DNA of 49,081 nt from Pseudomonas nitroreducens (GTDB lineage: Bacteria; Pseudomonadota; Gammaproteobacteria; Pseudomonadales; Pseudomonadaceae), in contig NZ_JACHLI010000043.1 in NCBI RefSeq assembly GCF_014204515.1, positions 1 to 49,081 on the forward strand. Reading direction: 5' to 3'. A program made the position numbers and the translations under genes. The notes under the pieces were generated by a model. It saw nothing but the letters and a program-made list of their open reading frames with translations, had not been told where the DNA came from and made no database searches. Below, piece after piece: positions 1 to 7,360 of this stretch (position 1 is the first letter of the stretch; each line of letters starts with the position of its first letter).

Positions 1-50
1 ACATAGTGGCGCGCCACCTCTAGCTTGAACTTCCCATCATGCCTTGCCAT
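1..50 (-). CDS. IS3-family transposase OrfA, N-terminal fragment
   Basis: An ATG at 50 on the minus strand opens a frame reading MARHDGKFKLEVARHYV to the window edge. A GAGGGG ribosome binding site lies 6 nt upstream. The pattern 'HDGKFKLEVA..Y' resembles the start of the helix-turn-helix domain of IS150/IS3 OrfA proteins, which bind the element's ends during transposition. Only 17 codons are visible, so the assignment rests on this motif and on the IS-like end beside it. Whether the gene is intact cannot be judged. Confidence 0.5.
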   Translation of the reverse strand, partial: MARHDGKFKLEVARHY

Positions 51-94
51 GTGGACCCCTCAGAGTTGGTGTCCAACATCTGGGGGTCAGTTCA
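1..94 (-). mobile_element. End of an IS3-family (IS150-like) insertion sequence, partial
   Basis: Read on the minus strand from about position 94, the sequence starts TGAACTGACCCCC and continues into GTTGGACACC. This resembles the terminal inverted repeats I recall for IS150-group elements. The first codons of an OrfA-like protein follow within 50 bp. The rest of the element lies outside the window. The exact end and any target duplication cannot be fixed from one end alone. The neighbouring gene's stop codon (113) lies about 19 bp outside the proposed end, so that gene is not interrupted. Confidence 0.55.
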
Positions 95-112
95 TCAAGA
101 GGGGCTTGTGCT

Positions 113-628
113 TCAAAGGGATGGGCCGTCAGAGTTATAGCTGGGAGCCGGCGGGTTGGGAATGGGGCACAGTGGTGCGGGGATGATGTCGTCGGTGATG
201 ACGTCAGGTGTTCTGATCCCCTTCAGCCTAAGGGCTTCGATGATGCCACGGCGGTAGAGGGGGAGGTCGAAGAGGTTATCCGTACCTTCTGGACATTCTG
301 CATCGTAGAACCGGCATCTTCTGTGGTCGGCAATGAAGATGTGCACTCCGAAATCGATGGCATCGACCTCTTGTTGTGAAAGCCCTTCGGGAGCTTTCAC
401 GTTGGGCCAGTATCTCTCAAGCAGAGCCCAGTCCCATACCCCAAGCTCATTGTCCATGAGCTGCTCGCCTTGCAAGTCCATGAAGTCCTTCCGATCTTGA
501 GTGACAAGCTTCAGGGCATCGATTGCCAGTTCTTCGCAGCAACCGTTGTTGATGTCGAAGTAGGACTCCGCCAGCTTTTTCTGGATGTAGTGGGCCCGGA
601 TCTGAAGCACTGCCTGCGTGATGTTCAT
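113..628 (-). CDS. Hypothetical protein
   Basis: This is a 171-residue acidic, probably soluble protein that I do not recognise. The start is set at the ATG at 628 because GAGGGG sits 5-6 nt upstream. The in-frame GTG at 634 overlaps that ribosome binding site. The C-terminus is proline-rich (APLCPIPNPPAP). There is no signal peptide or membrane segment. It lies between the IS end and rtcR on the same strand as rtcR, 50 bp downstream of it, so it could be cotranscribed with rtcR. No function is proposed. Confidence 0.7.
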   Translation of the reverse strand: MNITQAVLQIRAHYIQKKLAESYFDINNGCCEELAIDALKLVTQDRKDFMDLQGEQLMDNELGVWDWALLERYWPNVKAPEGLSQQEVDAIDFGVHIFIADHRRCRFYDAECPEGTDNLFDLPLYRRGIIEALRLKGIRTPDVITDDIIPAPLCPIPNPPAPSYNSDGPSL

Positions 629-684
629 TTTCACCCCTCTAGAGCTTCAGGGTAGGCATGCAGCTTCTGCAGGCTCAAGTGCGG

Positions 685-2289
685 CTACGCACGACGTAGG
701 GCTGCGTGGACTTCCTTGATATCCAGGCCTAGGCCAACCAGGTACTTGCGCGCCCGTTGTGACGGGTTACTGCCTGCCTGGGCTCCGTAGAGGCGCCGGC
801 CCAGCTCGGCGTAGCTGTCGGTTTCAGCACACACCGTGAGCACGTGCTCGAGGGTCACGACCTCCAGCGGCGTAAGCTGAGTCGTGTCGACCTGGCCAAG
901 GTAGCCTTTGATTGAGCTGCCGGCGCTCTGGATCATCTTTGTGGAAGGCCCCCACTGGCGGTGCAGAGTCTCGATCTCATCCTGGACAACCTCGGTGCCG
1001 ATCACACCACCTTCGGCCATCACGACCATGCGCTGGATCGAGGCAGAGAGGTCGCGGAAGTTACCGGCCCAGGTCGCCTGCTTGCTCTTGGCGAATGTCA
1101 GGTAGTCCTGACGCGCACGGCCTGCGAAGCGGTAGGCGACGTTGTGCTTTGCTTGCTGCTTGGCCAGCTCGAAGTCGATGTTCGGCTCCAGATCCTCGAT
1201 GCGATCTGCCAGGCCCGGCAGTTCGAACGTCCAGGTGTTGATGCGCGCCAGCAGGTCTTCCCTGAACCGGCCGGCAGCCACTTCTGCGGCCAGGTCGCGG
1301 TTGGTGCCGGCGATGAACTGGAAGTCACTCTTCACGACGTCCTCGGAGCCCATGGCCGAGAAGGACTTGTCCTCCAGGGCATGCAGCAGCATCGCCTGCT
1401 CTTCGAGCCCGAGCTCGCCTATCTCATCCAGGAACAGCAGGCCCTTGTCAGCCTTCTTGAGCAGGCCTTCACGGGACTCGGTTGCGCCTGTGAACGCGCC
1501 CTTTTTGTGGCCAAAGAGCGTGGACATGACGGTGTCACCGCGCAGGGTAGCGCAGTTGACCTCGACGAACTGGCCGGCCAGGTTCTTGGCCTTGCGCTTC
1601 ACCTCGAAGACGCTGCGCGCCATCTGGGTCTTACCGGCACCGGTCGGGCCCAGGAACAGGATAGGGGAGTCGGAACGCTCCGCTACGCGCTGTAGTTTGG
1701 AGACCGTGCGGTTGAACGCCTCGTTCAGGGTAGGGATACCGCCTTTGAGCAGGGTCTCGCCCTTCATCGCATCCAGACGGTAGCGCTGCATGATCGGGTC
1801 ATGTTGCGAGAGGTCGAGGTCGATGATCTTGAGGTTTGTGGTGACACCCTCGCCGCGCGAGCACTGTACCAGGTAGCCCGGCCAGCGCTTGGACTCGACC
1901 ATCAGGAAGCAGCAGATCTGCATGATGTGCGTGCCGGTGCTGATGCTCAGCAGGTGCGTGTCATCCGGGGCGAAGGTGATCTCCTTACGGAGGTCTTCCA
2001 TCATGAGATAGGTCGACAGGAGGTCGAAAGGAGCGAAGTCCACCTCCTTGAGGATCACTTGGAAATCGTTGCCGGCGACGCGGGCCATCTCCAAAGCGTC
2101 CTCGCGCACCTGCTCAGCGATGTTCTTATGCTTGGGCTCGTGGATCAGCAGGAGCTCGTCGACCTTATGGCCGGAGGCGTCGCCCAGGCCGACGTTCGGG
2201 CGCCAGCGCTGCTTGCGACTGTCCTTGGAGCCAGCGTCTAGTGAGGAGCCAAGGAAAGAGATGATCCGTGTCTTCACGCCTGTATCCAT
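685..2289 (-). CDS. rtcR: RtcR, sigma-54-dependent activator of the RNA repair operon
   Basis: This is a 534-residue bacterial enhancer-binding protein. The N-terminal ~180 residues match the RtcR sensor region, described as a CARF-like domain that responds to RNA fragments with particular ends. The central AAA+ domain shows a Walker A GPTGAGKT (214-221), the sigma-54 contact loop GAFTGA (264-269) and a Walker B with D288-E289. A C-terminal DNA-binding helix region follows. RtcR hydrolyses ATP to open sigma-54 promoters. It is divergent from rsr, whose promoter carries a good -24/-12 element, so rsr and the downstream RNAs are the probable targets. The usual rtcB and rtcA genes are absent nearby. 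Length is normal for the family. The start codon has only a weak Shine-Dalgarno. Confidence 0.93.
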   Translation of the reverse strand: MDTGVKTRIISFLGSSLDAGSKDSRKQRWRPNVGLGDASGHKVDELLLIHEPKHKNIAEQVREDALEMARVAGNDFQVILKEVDFAPFDLLSTYLMMEDLRKEITFAPDDTHLLSISTGTHIMQICCFLMVESKRWPGYLVQCSRGEGVTTNLKIIDLDLSQHDPIMQRYRLDAMKGETLLKGGIPTLNEAFNRTVSKLQRVAERSDSPILFLGPTGAGKTQMARSVFEVKRKAKNLAGQFVEVNCATLRGDTVMSTLFGHKKGAFTGATESREGLLKKADKGLLFLDEIGELGLEEQAMLLHALEDKSFSAMGSEDVVKSDFQFIAGTNRDLAAEVAAGRFREDLLARINTWTFELPGLADRIEDLEPNIDFELAKQQAKHNVAYRFAGRARQDYLTFAKSKQATWAGNFRDLSASIQRMVVMAEGGVIGTEVVQDEIETLHRQWGPSTKMIQSAGSSIKGYLGQVDTTQLTPLEVVTLEHVLTVCAETDSYAELGRRLYGAQAGSNPSQRARKYLVGLGLDIKEVHAALRRA

Positions 2290-2301
2290 TCAGATAGATT
2301 C

Positions 2302-2317
2302 ATATACTGGAGTATAT
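2302..2317. promoter_or_regulatory. Perfect inverted repeat upstream of rtcR
   Basis: ATATAC-tgga-GTATAT is a 6-bp-arm perfect inverted repeat 12 bp upstream of the rtcR start. It may be an operator or part of the rtcR promoter. Its TGGAGTATATA core also occurs in the mazE upstream region (35262-35272). Function is inferred only from position and symmetry. Confidence 0.35.
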
Positions 2318-2426
2318 AGTAATCGAGGGATTTCAGGTGGTCAATTTCTGGGTAATTCCTATGTCATCTTCCTGAAGCCCAGTAAAATAGCGGGGTGCAG
2401 AGATTTATCAGGCCGAAATGAAAAAG

Positions 2427-2443
2427 TTGGCACGACCTTGGCA
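2427..2443 (+). promoter_or_regulatory. Sigma-54 (-24/-12) promoter of rsr
   Basis: TTGGCACGACCTTGGCA matches the sigma-54 consensus TTGGCACG-N4-TTGCA at all fixed positions except one. GG and GC are correctly spaced 12 bp apart (G at 2430, C at 2442). The predicted start is near 2454, about 37 nt before the rsr ATG. The divergent neighbour is RtcR, a sigma-54 activator, which makes this a strong functional assignment. An inverted TTCAGG...CCTGAA pair near 2333-2376 may be the activator site, but that is weak. Confidence 0.85.
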
Positions 2444-2490
2444 ATAACTCTTGTGAGTCTGAAAAATCAGAATGAACAAGGAAAAGCATC

Positions 2491-4020
2491 ATGGCTAACA
2501 AGGCACTCTTCTCCCGCGAGATCGTTCGCAACCACGCTGGCGGCGCTTCCAATGCGAAAACCGCCGAGCAGGCCCTCACCCAGTACGCAGTGACTGGCAC
2601 CTTCAACGACGGGTGCTATCAGACCGGTGAAGGTCAGCTGAACAAGGTCATCGAGCTGGCCCAGGCCGTTTCGGACGAGTTCCTGGCGAAGCTGGCGGTC
2701 TACTCTCGTACCCAGGGCCATATGAAGGACATGCCGGCCATGTTGCTTGCGATGCTGACCGCTCGCGGCTCCGACCTGGTGGACGTTGTCTTCGACCGCG
2801 TGATCGACAACGGCAAGATGCTGCGCAATTTCGTGCAAATTATGCGTTCGGGTGTGGTCGGCCGTAAGTCGCTGGGCTCCAAGGCCAAGCGCCTGGTGAA
2901 GGCGGCTATCGCGCGCATGGACGACTACGCGCTGTGGAATGCTTCGGTCGGCAACGAACCGTCCCTGGTTGACGTGATGAAGCTGGCGCACCCGAAGGCG
3001 AGAGACGAGAAGCGCAACGCGCTGTACGGCTACCTGATGGGTAAGCCGGTCGACGTCGCGATGCTGCCGGTGTTCATCCGTGAGTACGAGCAGTTCGTGA
3101 AGGGTGAGCGTGCCGAAGCCCCGCTGCGTGTACCGTTCCAGAAGCTGACGGCTCTGCCGCTCAAGACTTCGGACTGGAAGCGCATCGCGATGAACATGAA
3201 GTGGGAAGCCACGAGGATGAACCTCAACACTTTCGGGCGCCATGGTTTGTACGCCGACCGTGGTGTGGTGGGGATGATCGCGGAGCGTCTGAGCGACCGA
3301 GCTGAGATCCTCCGGGCTCGTGTGTTCCCGTACCAGTTGATGACCACGCTGTTGAACATCGACGACTCGGTTCCGGTTGAGATCAAACAGGCCCTGGGTG
3401 AAGCGCTGCAGGTGTCACTGGAGAACGTGCCGAAGGTTGAGGGTAACCTCGTGATCGCGGTCGATATCTCCCGCTCTATGGCGAACCCGGCGAGCGGCTA
3501 CCGTGCCGGCGCGACCACAAAGGTGCGTTGTGTCGATGTGGCGGCCCTGGTTGGCGCTGCGATGATCAAGAACAACCCGACAGCGCGCCTGGTGCTGTTC
3601 AACAACGGCGCCCGCGAATTCAAGGTGAACCGGGATGCGACTGTGATGGTAATGGCCGAGGACATCCGGTCGATGCTCAACGGCGGTACGAACTGCGGAA
3701 GCGTGGTGCGCTACCTGATGCAGGAGAAGATCAAAGCTGACCATCTCGTGATGATCAGCGACAACGAGTCCTGGGTGGGGGATACCTACCACTCTCAGCT
3801 GTCGACCCTTTGGGCTCAGTACAAGCGGGAGAACAAGCAGGCTCGCATGATCAACCTGGACATCACGCCGAACGAGTTTTCGGCATCTGATACCGGCCGT
3901 GAGGACACCCTCCTGGTCGGTGGTTTCTCGGATGAGGTGTTCAACGTCATGGCGCGCTTCCTCAATAAGGAAGTTGGGGTGGGCGGCCAGGTAAACGTGG
4001 TTCACGAGGTCGAGCTGTAA
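2491..4020 (+). CDS. rsr: Rsr, TROVE/Ro60-like RNA-binding protein
   Basis: This is a 509-residue orthologue of Ro60. The N-terminal TROVE (HEAT-like ring) domain spans roughly residues 1-310. It is followed by a von Willebrand A domain with an intact metal site: DISRS at 325-329, T400 in GGTNCG and D424 in MISDNE. Bacterial Rsr binds Y RNAs and works with exonucleases such as PNPase in RNA turnover under stress. Here it lies directly behind a sigma-54 promoter next to rtcR and is followed by Y-RNA-like repeats. That is the arrangement of rsr-yrl-rtcBA operons, but without rtcBA. The start is supported by AAGGA upstream. Confidence 0.93.
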   Translation: MANKALFSREIVRNHAGGASNAKTAEQALTQYAVTGTFNDGCYQTGEGQLNKVIELAQAVSDEFLAKLAVYSRTQGHMKDMPAMLLAMLTARGSDLVDVVFDRVIDNGKMLRNFVQIMRSGVVGRKSLGSKAKRLVKAAIARMDDYALWNASVGNEPSLVDVMKLAHPKARDEKRNALYGYLMGKPVDVAMLPVFIREYEQFVKGERAEAPLRVPFQKLTALPLKTSDWKRIAMNMKWEATRMNLNTFGRHGLYADRGVVGMIAERLSDRAEILRARVFPYQLMTTLLNIDDSVPVEIKQALGEALQVSLENVPKVEGNLVIAVDISRSMANPASGYRAGATTKVRCVDVAALVGAAMIKNNPTARLVLFNNGAREFKVNRDATVMVMAEDIRSMLNGGTNCGSVVRYLMQEKIKADHLVMISDNESWVGDTYHSQLSTLWAQYKRENKQARMINLDITPNEFSASDTGREDTLLVGGFSDEVFNVMARFLNKEVGVGGQVNVVHEVEL

Positions 4021-4069
4021 CTTTGTGAGGAGGCAAGGATGCCTTCTTACAAATCAGATGAAAAATAGC

Positions 4070-4097
4070 TTGCAAGGCACTGAAATATATATAAAAT
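4070..4097 (+). promoter_or_regulatory. Possible sigma-70 promoter for the Y-RNA-like region
   Basis: TTGCAA (4070-4075), a 16-bp spacer and TAAAAT (4092-4097) lie in an AT-rich stretch right after rsr. A perfect hairpin ATTGGCC-tga-GGCCAAT (4117-4133) follows. This could give the downstream RNAs a promoter independent of RtcR. It is a consensus match only. Confidence 0.35.
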
Positions 4098-4145
4098 AGA
4101 ATGAACAAAGAGCGAGATTGGCCTGAGGCCAATAGCACTCAAGAG

Positions 4146-4283
4146 CTTCAAAGTTTGGCTGAATGTTGGGTTGGACTACATCATTGGCGATCACCGTCTC
4201 CCCAGTTCTTGTCAGCTAATCGCCAGATGCCCGGCGGGGCTACATCCGTTAAATGCAATCCTCGCCACCTCCTTGCTGGCACC
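4146..4283 (+). ncRNA. Y-RNA-like noncoding RNA, repeat unit A
   Basis: This is the first of two ~140-nt imperfect tandem repeats, offset 172 nt, between rsr and a terminator. It begins CTTCAAAG...GGCTGAATG, resembling the conserved Rsr-binding stem sequences I recall for bacterial Y RNAs (roughly GNCGAA-G). It carries two copies of a GG(A/G)CTACATC hairpin. In the second, GCCAG (4222-4226) pairs with CTGGC (4276-4280), and GGCGGGG (4233-4239) pairs with CCTCGCC (4260-4266). The corresponding bases in unit B differ but still pair, so selection for RNA structure is likely. No convincing ORF lies here. The position behind rsr supports a Y RNA; ends are approximate. Confidence 0.7.
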
Positions 4284-4317
4284 TTTTTCGCCTCGCCGAT
4301 CAGTCGGTGAAGCCAGG

Positions 4318-4450
4318 CTTTAAAGTTTGAGCCGAATGTGCACGGGACTACATCATTTGGGATAACCGTCTCGCGCGTTTGTGTCGGTTCATCGGTCAGA
4401 TGCCGGTGGGACTACATCAGAAAACGTCTCGCCACTCCTTGCTGACCACC
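4318..4450 (+). ncRNA. Y-RNA-like noncoding RNA, repeat unit B
   Basis: This is the second repeat unit. It begins CTTTAAAG...GAGCCGAATG, and GCCGAATG fits the recalled Y-RNA stem motif better than unit A does. It has two GGGACTACATC hairpins. GGTCAG (4394-4399) pairs with CTGACC (4442-4447), and GGTGGGAC (4405-4412) pairs with GTCTCGCC (4426-4433). Relative to unit A there are paired changes: U-A to C-G in the outer stem, and A-U to G-C and U-G to C-G in the inner stem. A short palindrome CCAGGT-gt-ACCTGG (4458-4471) and the terminator follow. The two units may be one long RNA or be processed into two. Confidence 0.7.
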
Positions 4451-4477
4451 CCATTCGCCAGGTGTACCTGGTACGAG

Positions 4478-4502
4478 AAAGGCCGCTGACGCGGCCTTTT
4501 TC
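4478..4502 (+). terminator. Intrinsic terminator after the rsr/Y-RNA region
   Basis: AAAGGCCGC-tgac-GCGGCCTTTTT is a GC-rich stem with a 4-nt loop followed by a T run. It ends the transcript carrying rsr and both Y-RNA-like units. Confidence 0.88.
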
Positions 4503-4618
4503 GTTTCTCCCCGCCATACCGTCCTTTCGCCGGCCGGACACTGTTGCAGAGGGCGTCTACGCTGAGAGTTACTGGGTCAACCCAGACCAAACTCCTCACT
4601 CCCGAAGAGAGTTCAGCC

Positions 4619-4984
4619 ATGACCATCGCTCAGAGTGTGACAGCAACCACCAAGGTTATCCGTATCGAGGCGAGCCTTGCGGCTGAGCCGCAAAAGGACA
4701 ACGATTTCGTCCAACATGTGGTGCGCGAATACATGGCCCTGGACTGGGGAACCCAGCTCAAGCTCCATGGCGCTCTCAAGATCACCCTGGAGAAGGACAG
4801 CCTGCTCAAGGTGAGCCGGCACCCTCAGAAGCCGTTCTTCGAGGTCTACTGCACCCAGGAGCAATTGGAGCAGGCCCATGCCGCGCTGCGTGACGCCTAC
4901 ACCCGCTATGCCACGACGATGCTCGAGCGCATGCAACGGATCGTAGAGCGTGTGGCAAGGGAGCCAGAGCGTGTAACGGCGTGA
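4619..4984 (+). CDS. Hypothetical protein
   Basis: This is a 121-residue soluble protein that I do not recognise. The start is placed at the ATG at 4619, which begins MTIAQSV and has a GAAGAGAG purine stretch upstream. The frame is open for 25 codons further upstream, but that part reads through non-coding-like sequence next to the terminator. The C-terminal half (about 75-120) is predicted helical and rich in Arg, Glu and Gln. It is the first gene after the rsr/Y-RNA terminator and probably has its own promoter. Confidence 0.7.
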   Translation: MTIAQSVTATTKVIRIEASLAAEPQKDNDFVQHVVREYMALDWGTQLKLHGALKITLEKDSLLKVSRHPQKPFFEVYCTQEQLEQAHAALRDAYTRYATTMLERMQRIVERVAREPERVTA

Positions 4985-5028
4985 GGTTCACGTATTGACC
5001 GTTGCGACCGCCGGGGAGACTCGGCACA

Positions 5029-5133
5029 ATGGACGTAACAACTAACCCTCATGACCGGTTTGGCAAGACCATCTGGTTGGAGGGGGAGAAAGCCGGCGAA
5101 AGCCGGTTTTTTCGCTTCTGGAGCAAGGAATGA
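5029..5133 (+). CDS. Possible small ORF translationally coupled to the next gene
   Basis: An ATG at 5029 opens a 34-codon frame whose TGA overlaps the ATG of the next gene (ATGA at 5130-5133). GGGGAG lies upstream. The predicted peptide (MDVTTNPHDRFGKTIW...) is unfamiliar. A terminator-like hairpin, CCGGC-gaaa-GCCGG followed by six T (about 5089-5113), lies inside the frame, so the ORF may instead be leader sequence. Both readings are possible, and translation through the hairpin could couple the two. Confidence 0.3.
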   Translation: MDVTTNPHDRFGKTIWLEGEKAGESRFFRFWSKE

Positions 5134-5315
5134 AGAAGCTTTTGCAGGCCCAAGCCCTACTGACGGTGATCGCCTTCTGCGTCGTGGTGCTAATCCGCCT
5201 GGGCAGCGTCCATCCGCAAATGGGTGGTCTGTATTGGGCATTGGCCGGCGTCGCCATGACCTTTGGCATCCGCGCCTTGCGCCGGGTCGTCACCGCCGTG
5301 CGTGAGCTTCACTAA
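5130..5315 (+). CDS. Small membrane protein
   Basis: This is a 61-residue protein with two hydrophobic segments (about residues 6-25 and 32-48) and a basic C-terminus (RALRRVVTAVREL), so probably an inner-membrane hairpin. An AAGGA ribosome binding site lies just upstream of the ATG. A terminator-like hairpin (5089-5113) lies 20 bp upstream and may limit its expression. I recognise no family. Confidence 0.6.
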   Translation: MKKLLQAQALLTVIAFCVVVLIRLGSVHPQMGGLYWALAGVAMTFGIRALRRVVTAVRELH

Positions 5316-5436
5316 CCGGCGCCTGGCTGGCGCTTGGTCGGGTCACCGGGCCCGCCGGCTTGCCCCCGGCTCAGCCAGGACGGTATCTTGAGAGAAACGG
5401 CGCCCAGGTAAGGGCTGACGATAAGAGGTAGGGCCG

Positions 5437-5844
5437 GTGAACTCGCACGATCTGAACAAGCTCCTCAAGAACCCCAGGGCGATGATGCAATTTCGCGCCA
5501 GCGGCCGGGTTCCGCAACGTGAGGAGATCACCAGTCCGCTCATCACTCTGCTCAAGTCGATTCACCCCAGGGAGCTGCTGCAGATCACCAACGTGAAGGT
5601 TGGCCTGACCGTGGGCTACACCGGCATCCATCCTTTCCAGAACGCCGCCCAGGCCCTCAACTGGCTGTGCCCGGCCAACCCCGGTCACTCCGAGCCCAGC
5701 GTGGCTTGCCGCGACCTGAGCTTCCGCCGCCGGCTGACCATCGACGACCTTGCCCGCATCGCCAGCGTGCCAGACAATGTCCGTTCGGAGTGGAACGCCC
5801 GTAACCCCTCGCGCACTCCGTCCTCGGGATTCGGCCTGGACTGA
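5437..5844 (+). CDS. Hypothetical protein
   Basis: This is a 135-residue soluble protein starting at GTG, with AAGAGGTAGG upstream. I see no known domain. It contains a basic stretch (SFRRRLTIDDLARIASV) that could be a short helix-turn-helix-like element, but this is weak. It is 44 bp upstream of the pentapeptide-repeat gene on the same strand, so the two may be cotranscribed. Confidence 0.65.
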   Translation: MNSHDLNKLLKNPRAMMQFRASGRVPQREEITSPLITLLKSIHPRELLQITNVKVGLTVGYTGIHPFQNAAQALNWLCPANPGHSEPSVACRDLSFRRRLTIDDLARIASVPDNVRSEWNARNPSRTPSSGFGLD

Positions 5845-5888
5845 CGGCTGACCAGCATCCTGAGGCCCTTTGGCGCTGGAGGATGCTG

Positions 5889-6551
5889 ATGAGATTGCGT
5901 GGCCTGCCCGAATACACACTCGAACAGATCGCTGAGCTGCGCGCGAGATGGCAAACGCCCATCGGCCTTGAGATCTCTCAGGCCATCCTGGCTCGTGAAC
6001 GCGCCGGCTGCGATGACGGCGAAGATTGGCCCGTGCTCCTCGAGCAACTGCCGGCAACCTCGGCACCCTGGCCTACCAACAATCAGTATCTTGACCTTAG
6101 GGGCATCTGCCTCGACGGTGAAGACCTGCAGGACGTGAGATTTTCCTTTGTCGACGTCAGCTTCGGGAGCTTTAAAGGCTGCCAGGCGCAGCGCTTCTGC
6201 TTGCAGGGCTCGACCTGCATTGAGCTCGACCTTCGCGGTACCAATCTGAAGAAGGCCGATCTGCTGCAGATCGTTGCGCCCAGAGCGCGCTTTGACTATT
6301 GCGACCTGACCGGGGCGGTCATGATGTGCAGCGAGCTGCAGATGGCTTCCTTTGCCTCGGCCAACCTCACGGCCGCTTGGGTGAATGGCTGCAACTTCGA
6401 GCTGGCCAACCTGCAGGGTGCCGTTTTAGAGGATCTGGATCGGTTCGTCAGCGTTTTCCCCGACGGGCACAGGCGGATCGCTCCGATCTCTGAGCCCTGG
6501 ATCAGGGCGTGGGTGGAGGTGGAGAGGATCTTAGCCGATGGAAGGCGATAG
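5889..6551 (+). CDS. Pentapeptide-repeat-like protein
   Basis: This is a 220-residue protein whose middle part (about 70-190) shows degenerate five-residue periodicity: LDLRGTNLKKADLLQ, FDYCDLTGAVM, ASFASANLTAAWVNGCNFELANLQGAVL. This is typical of pentapeptide repeats, which fold as a right-handed quadrilateral beta-helix. Some family members mimic DNA and shield gyrase, but nothing here shows that role. The start is set at the ATG at 5889, because GGAGG directly abuts the earlier ATG at 5883 and is correctly spaced from 5889. The 3' end overlaps the convergent gene by 21 bp. Confidence 0.8.
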   Translation: MRLRGLPEYTLEQIAELRARWQTPIGLEISQAILARERAGCDDGEDWPVLLEQLPATSAPWPTNNQYLDLRGICLDGEDLQDVRFSFVDVSFGSFKGCQAQRFCLQGSTCIELDLRGTNLKKADLLQIVAPRARFDYCDLTGAVMMCSELQMASFASANLTAAWVNGCNFELANLQGAVLEDLDRFVSVFPDGHRRIAPISEPWIRAWVEVERILADGRR

Positions 6552-7034
6552 CTCGGCAACGCCCCTGGGAGCGGCCAGGAGGCCGTTCCGCCGCATATCC
6601 CTCACGTAGGCGCCCAAAGCCTTCTCCTCGCCTTCCAGGAGGCTACAGCAGCCTCCCTCGGCCATCCACTGTTGAAGCTGCGCTTCGGCTGCCTCGCCTT
6701 CGAGCTCCGCAAACTCCATGGCCATTCCCTCGAACTCGTTCTCGAGGTCGACTTTGCAGCGGATACCGCGCGCATCGATGACCAGGTCGTCTTTGACGTA
6801 GCAGAAGGCGTGCACCAACACCCGGATGGGCGTGTCGCCGTCCTCGGGGATGCAATCCTCGTCGACGAAGATGCCGATCTTGTACTGGGTCGCCTTGGCC
6901 AGCGCCAGCGCAAACAGATGGCACCGGCCGTGGACGTAGTCCTCTACGTAGAACCGGTTTGCCGGATCGACCTGGTAGTCCTCGCGCACGTTGAGAAAGT
7001 CCAGGTCAAAGGGGATGACGTCGGCAGGCTTCAT
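6531..7034 (-). CDS. Transglutaminase-like (Cys-His-Asp) protein
   Basis: This is a 167-residue protein. A core reads GRCHLFALALA (C38), then RVLVHAFCYV (H75), then LVIDARG (D87). The order and spacing of Cys, His and Asp, each in a hydrophobic strand or helix context, resemble the transglutaminase/papain-like fold. A protease, amidase or crosslinking activity is possible but unproven. The start is at the ATG at 7034, with AAAAAGGAG 6 nt upstream; an earlier in-frame ATG lies before that site. It could also be a non-catalytic relative. A second protein with the same arrangement lies at 45019-45492. Confidence 0.65.
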   Translation of the reverse strand: MKPADVIPFDLDFLNVREDYQVDPANRFYVEDYVHGRCHLFALALAKATQYKIGIFVDEDCIPEDGDTPIRVLVHAFCYVKDDLVIDARGIRCKVDLENEFEGMAMEFAELEGEAAEAQLQQWMAEGGCCSLLEGEEKALGAYVRDMRRNGLLAAPRGVAELSPSIG

Positions 7035-7092
7035 GGCAGGCTCCTTTTTACCCATCGTATCGATGGAGCCGGCCGCCGGCCCAGTGCTCCAG

Positions 7093-7359
7093 TCAGTTCC
7101 AGTACGGCCTGGCGCCGAGGAGGCGTTGCGCCGTGGTCTGGCTAATGCGCCCGCGCCGGCACTGTTCCGTGATGGTCACGGCGGTGATCACCTGGATGGC
7201 CATCACCGCGCAGCAGAAGACCAGCAGGCCAGGGAGAAGGTAATCCTCCCAGCCATCAGCATCGATGGCGCCCTTCACCGCGAGTACGCCAAGGCAAACT
7301 GCTAGGCTGCCCTGGAGAAAGTAGGAGAGGGCGAGGTGGCTGTGGGTTACCTTGCGCAT
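7093..7359 (-). CDS. Small two-pass membrane protein
   Basis: This is an 88-residue protein with two strong hydrophobic segments (about 9-30 and 44-66) and a basic C-terminal tail. The ATG at 7359 lies 1 nt after the TGA of the upstream gene, and AGGA is inside that gene's last codons. Translation is therefore probably coupled to 7361-7984. The family is not recognised. Confidence 0.68.
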   Translation of the reverse strand: MRKVTHSHLALSYFLQGSLAVCLGVLAVKGAIDADGWEDYLLPGLLVFCCAVMAIQVITAVTITEQCRRGRISQTTAQRLLGARPYWN

Positions 7360-7360
7360 G

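Noticed and set aside
961..1695. Long plus-strand ORF (244 codons) antisense to rtcR
   Set aside because: It lies wholly inside rtcR, whose domains and motifs are intact on the other strand, so it is a high-GC shadow frame.
2467..3243. 258-codon minus-strand ORF antisense to rsr
   Set aside because: The composition (His/Arg/Val-rich) is that of an antisense shadow, and rsr is clearly the real gene.
4544..4618. Upstream extension of the 4619 gene
   Set aside because: The extra 25 codons run through leader sequence with no ribosome binding site, while the ATG at 4619 has one.
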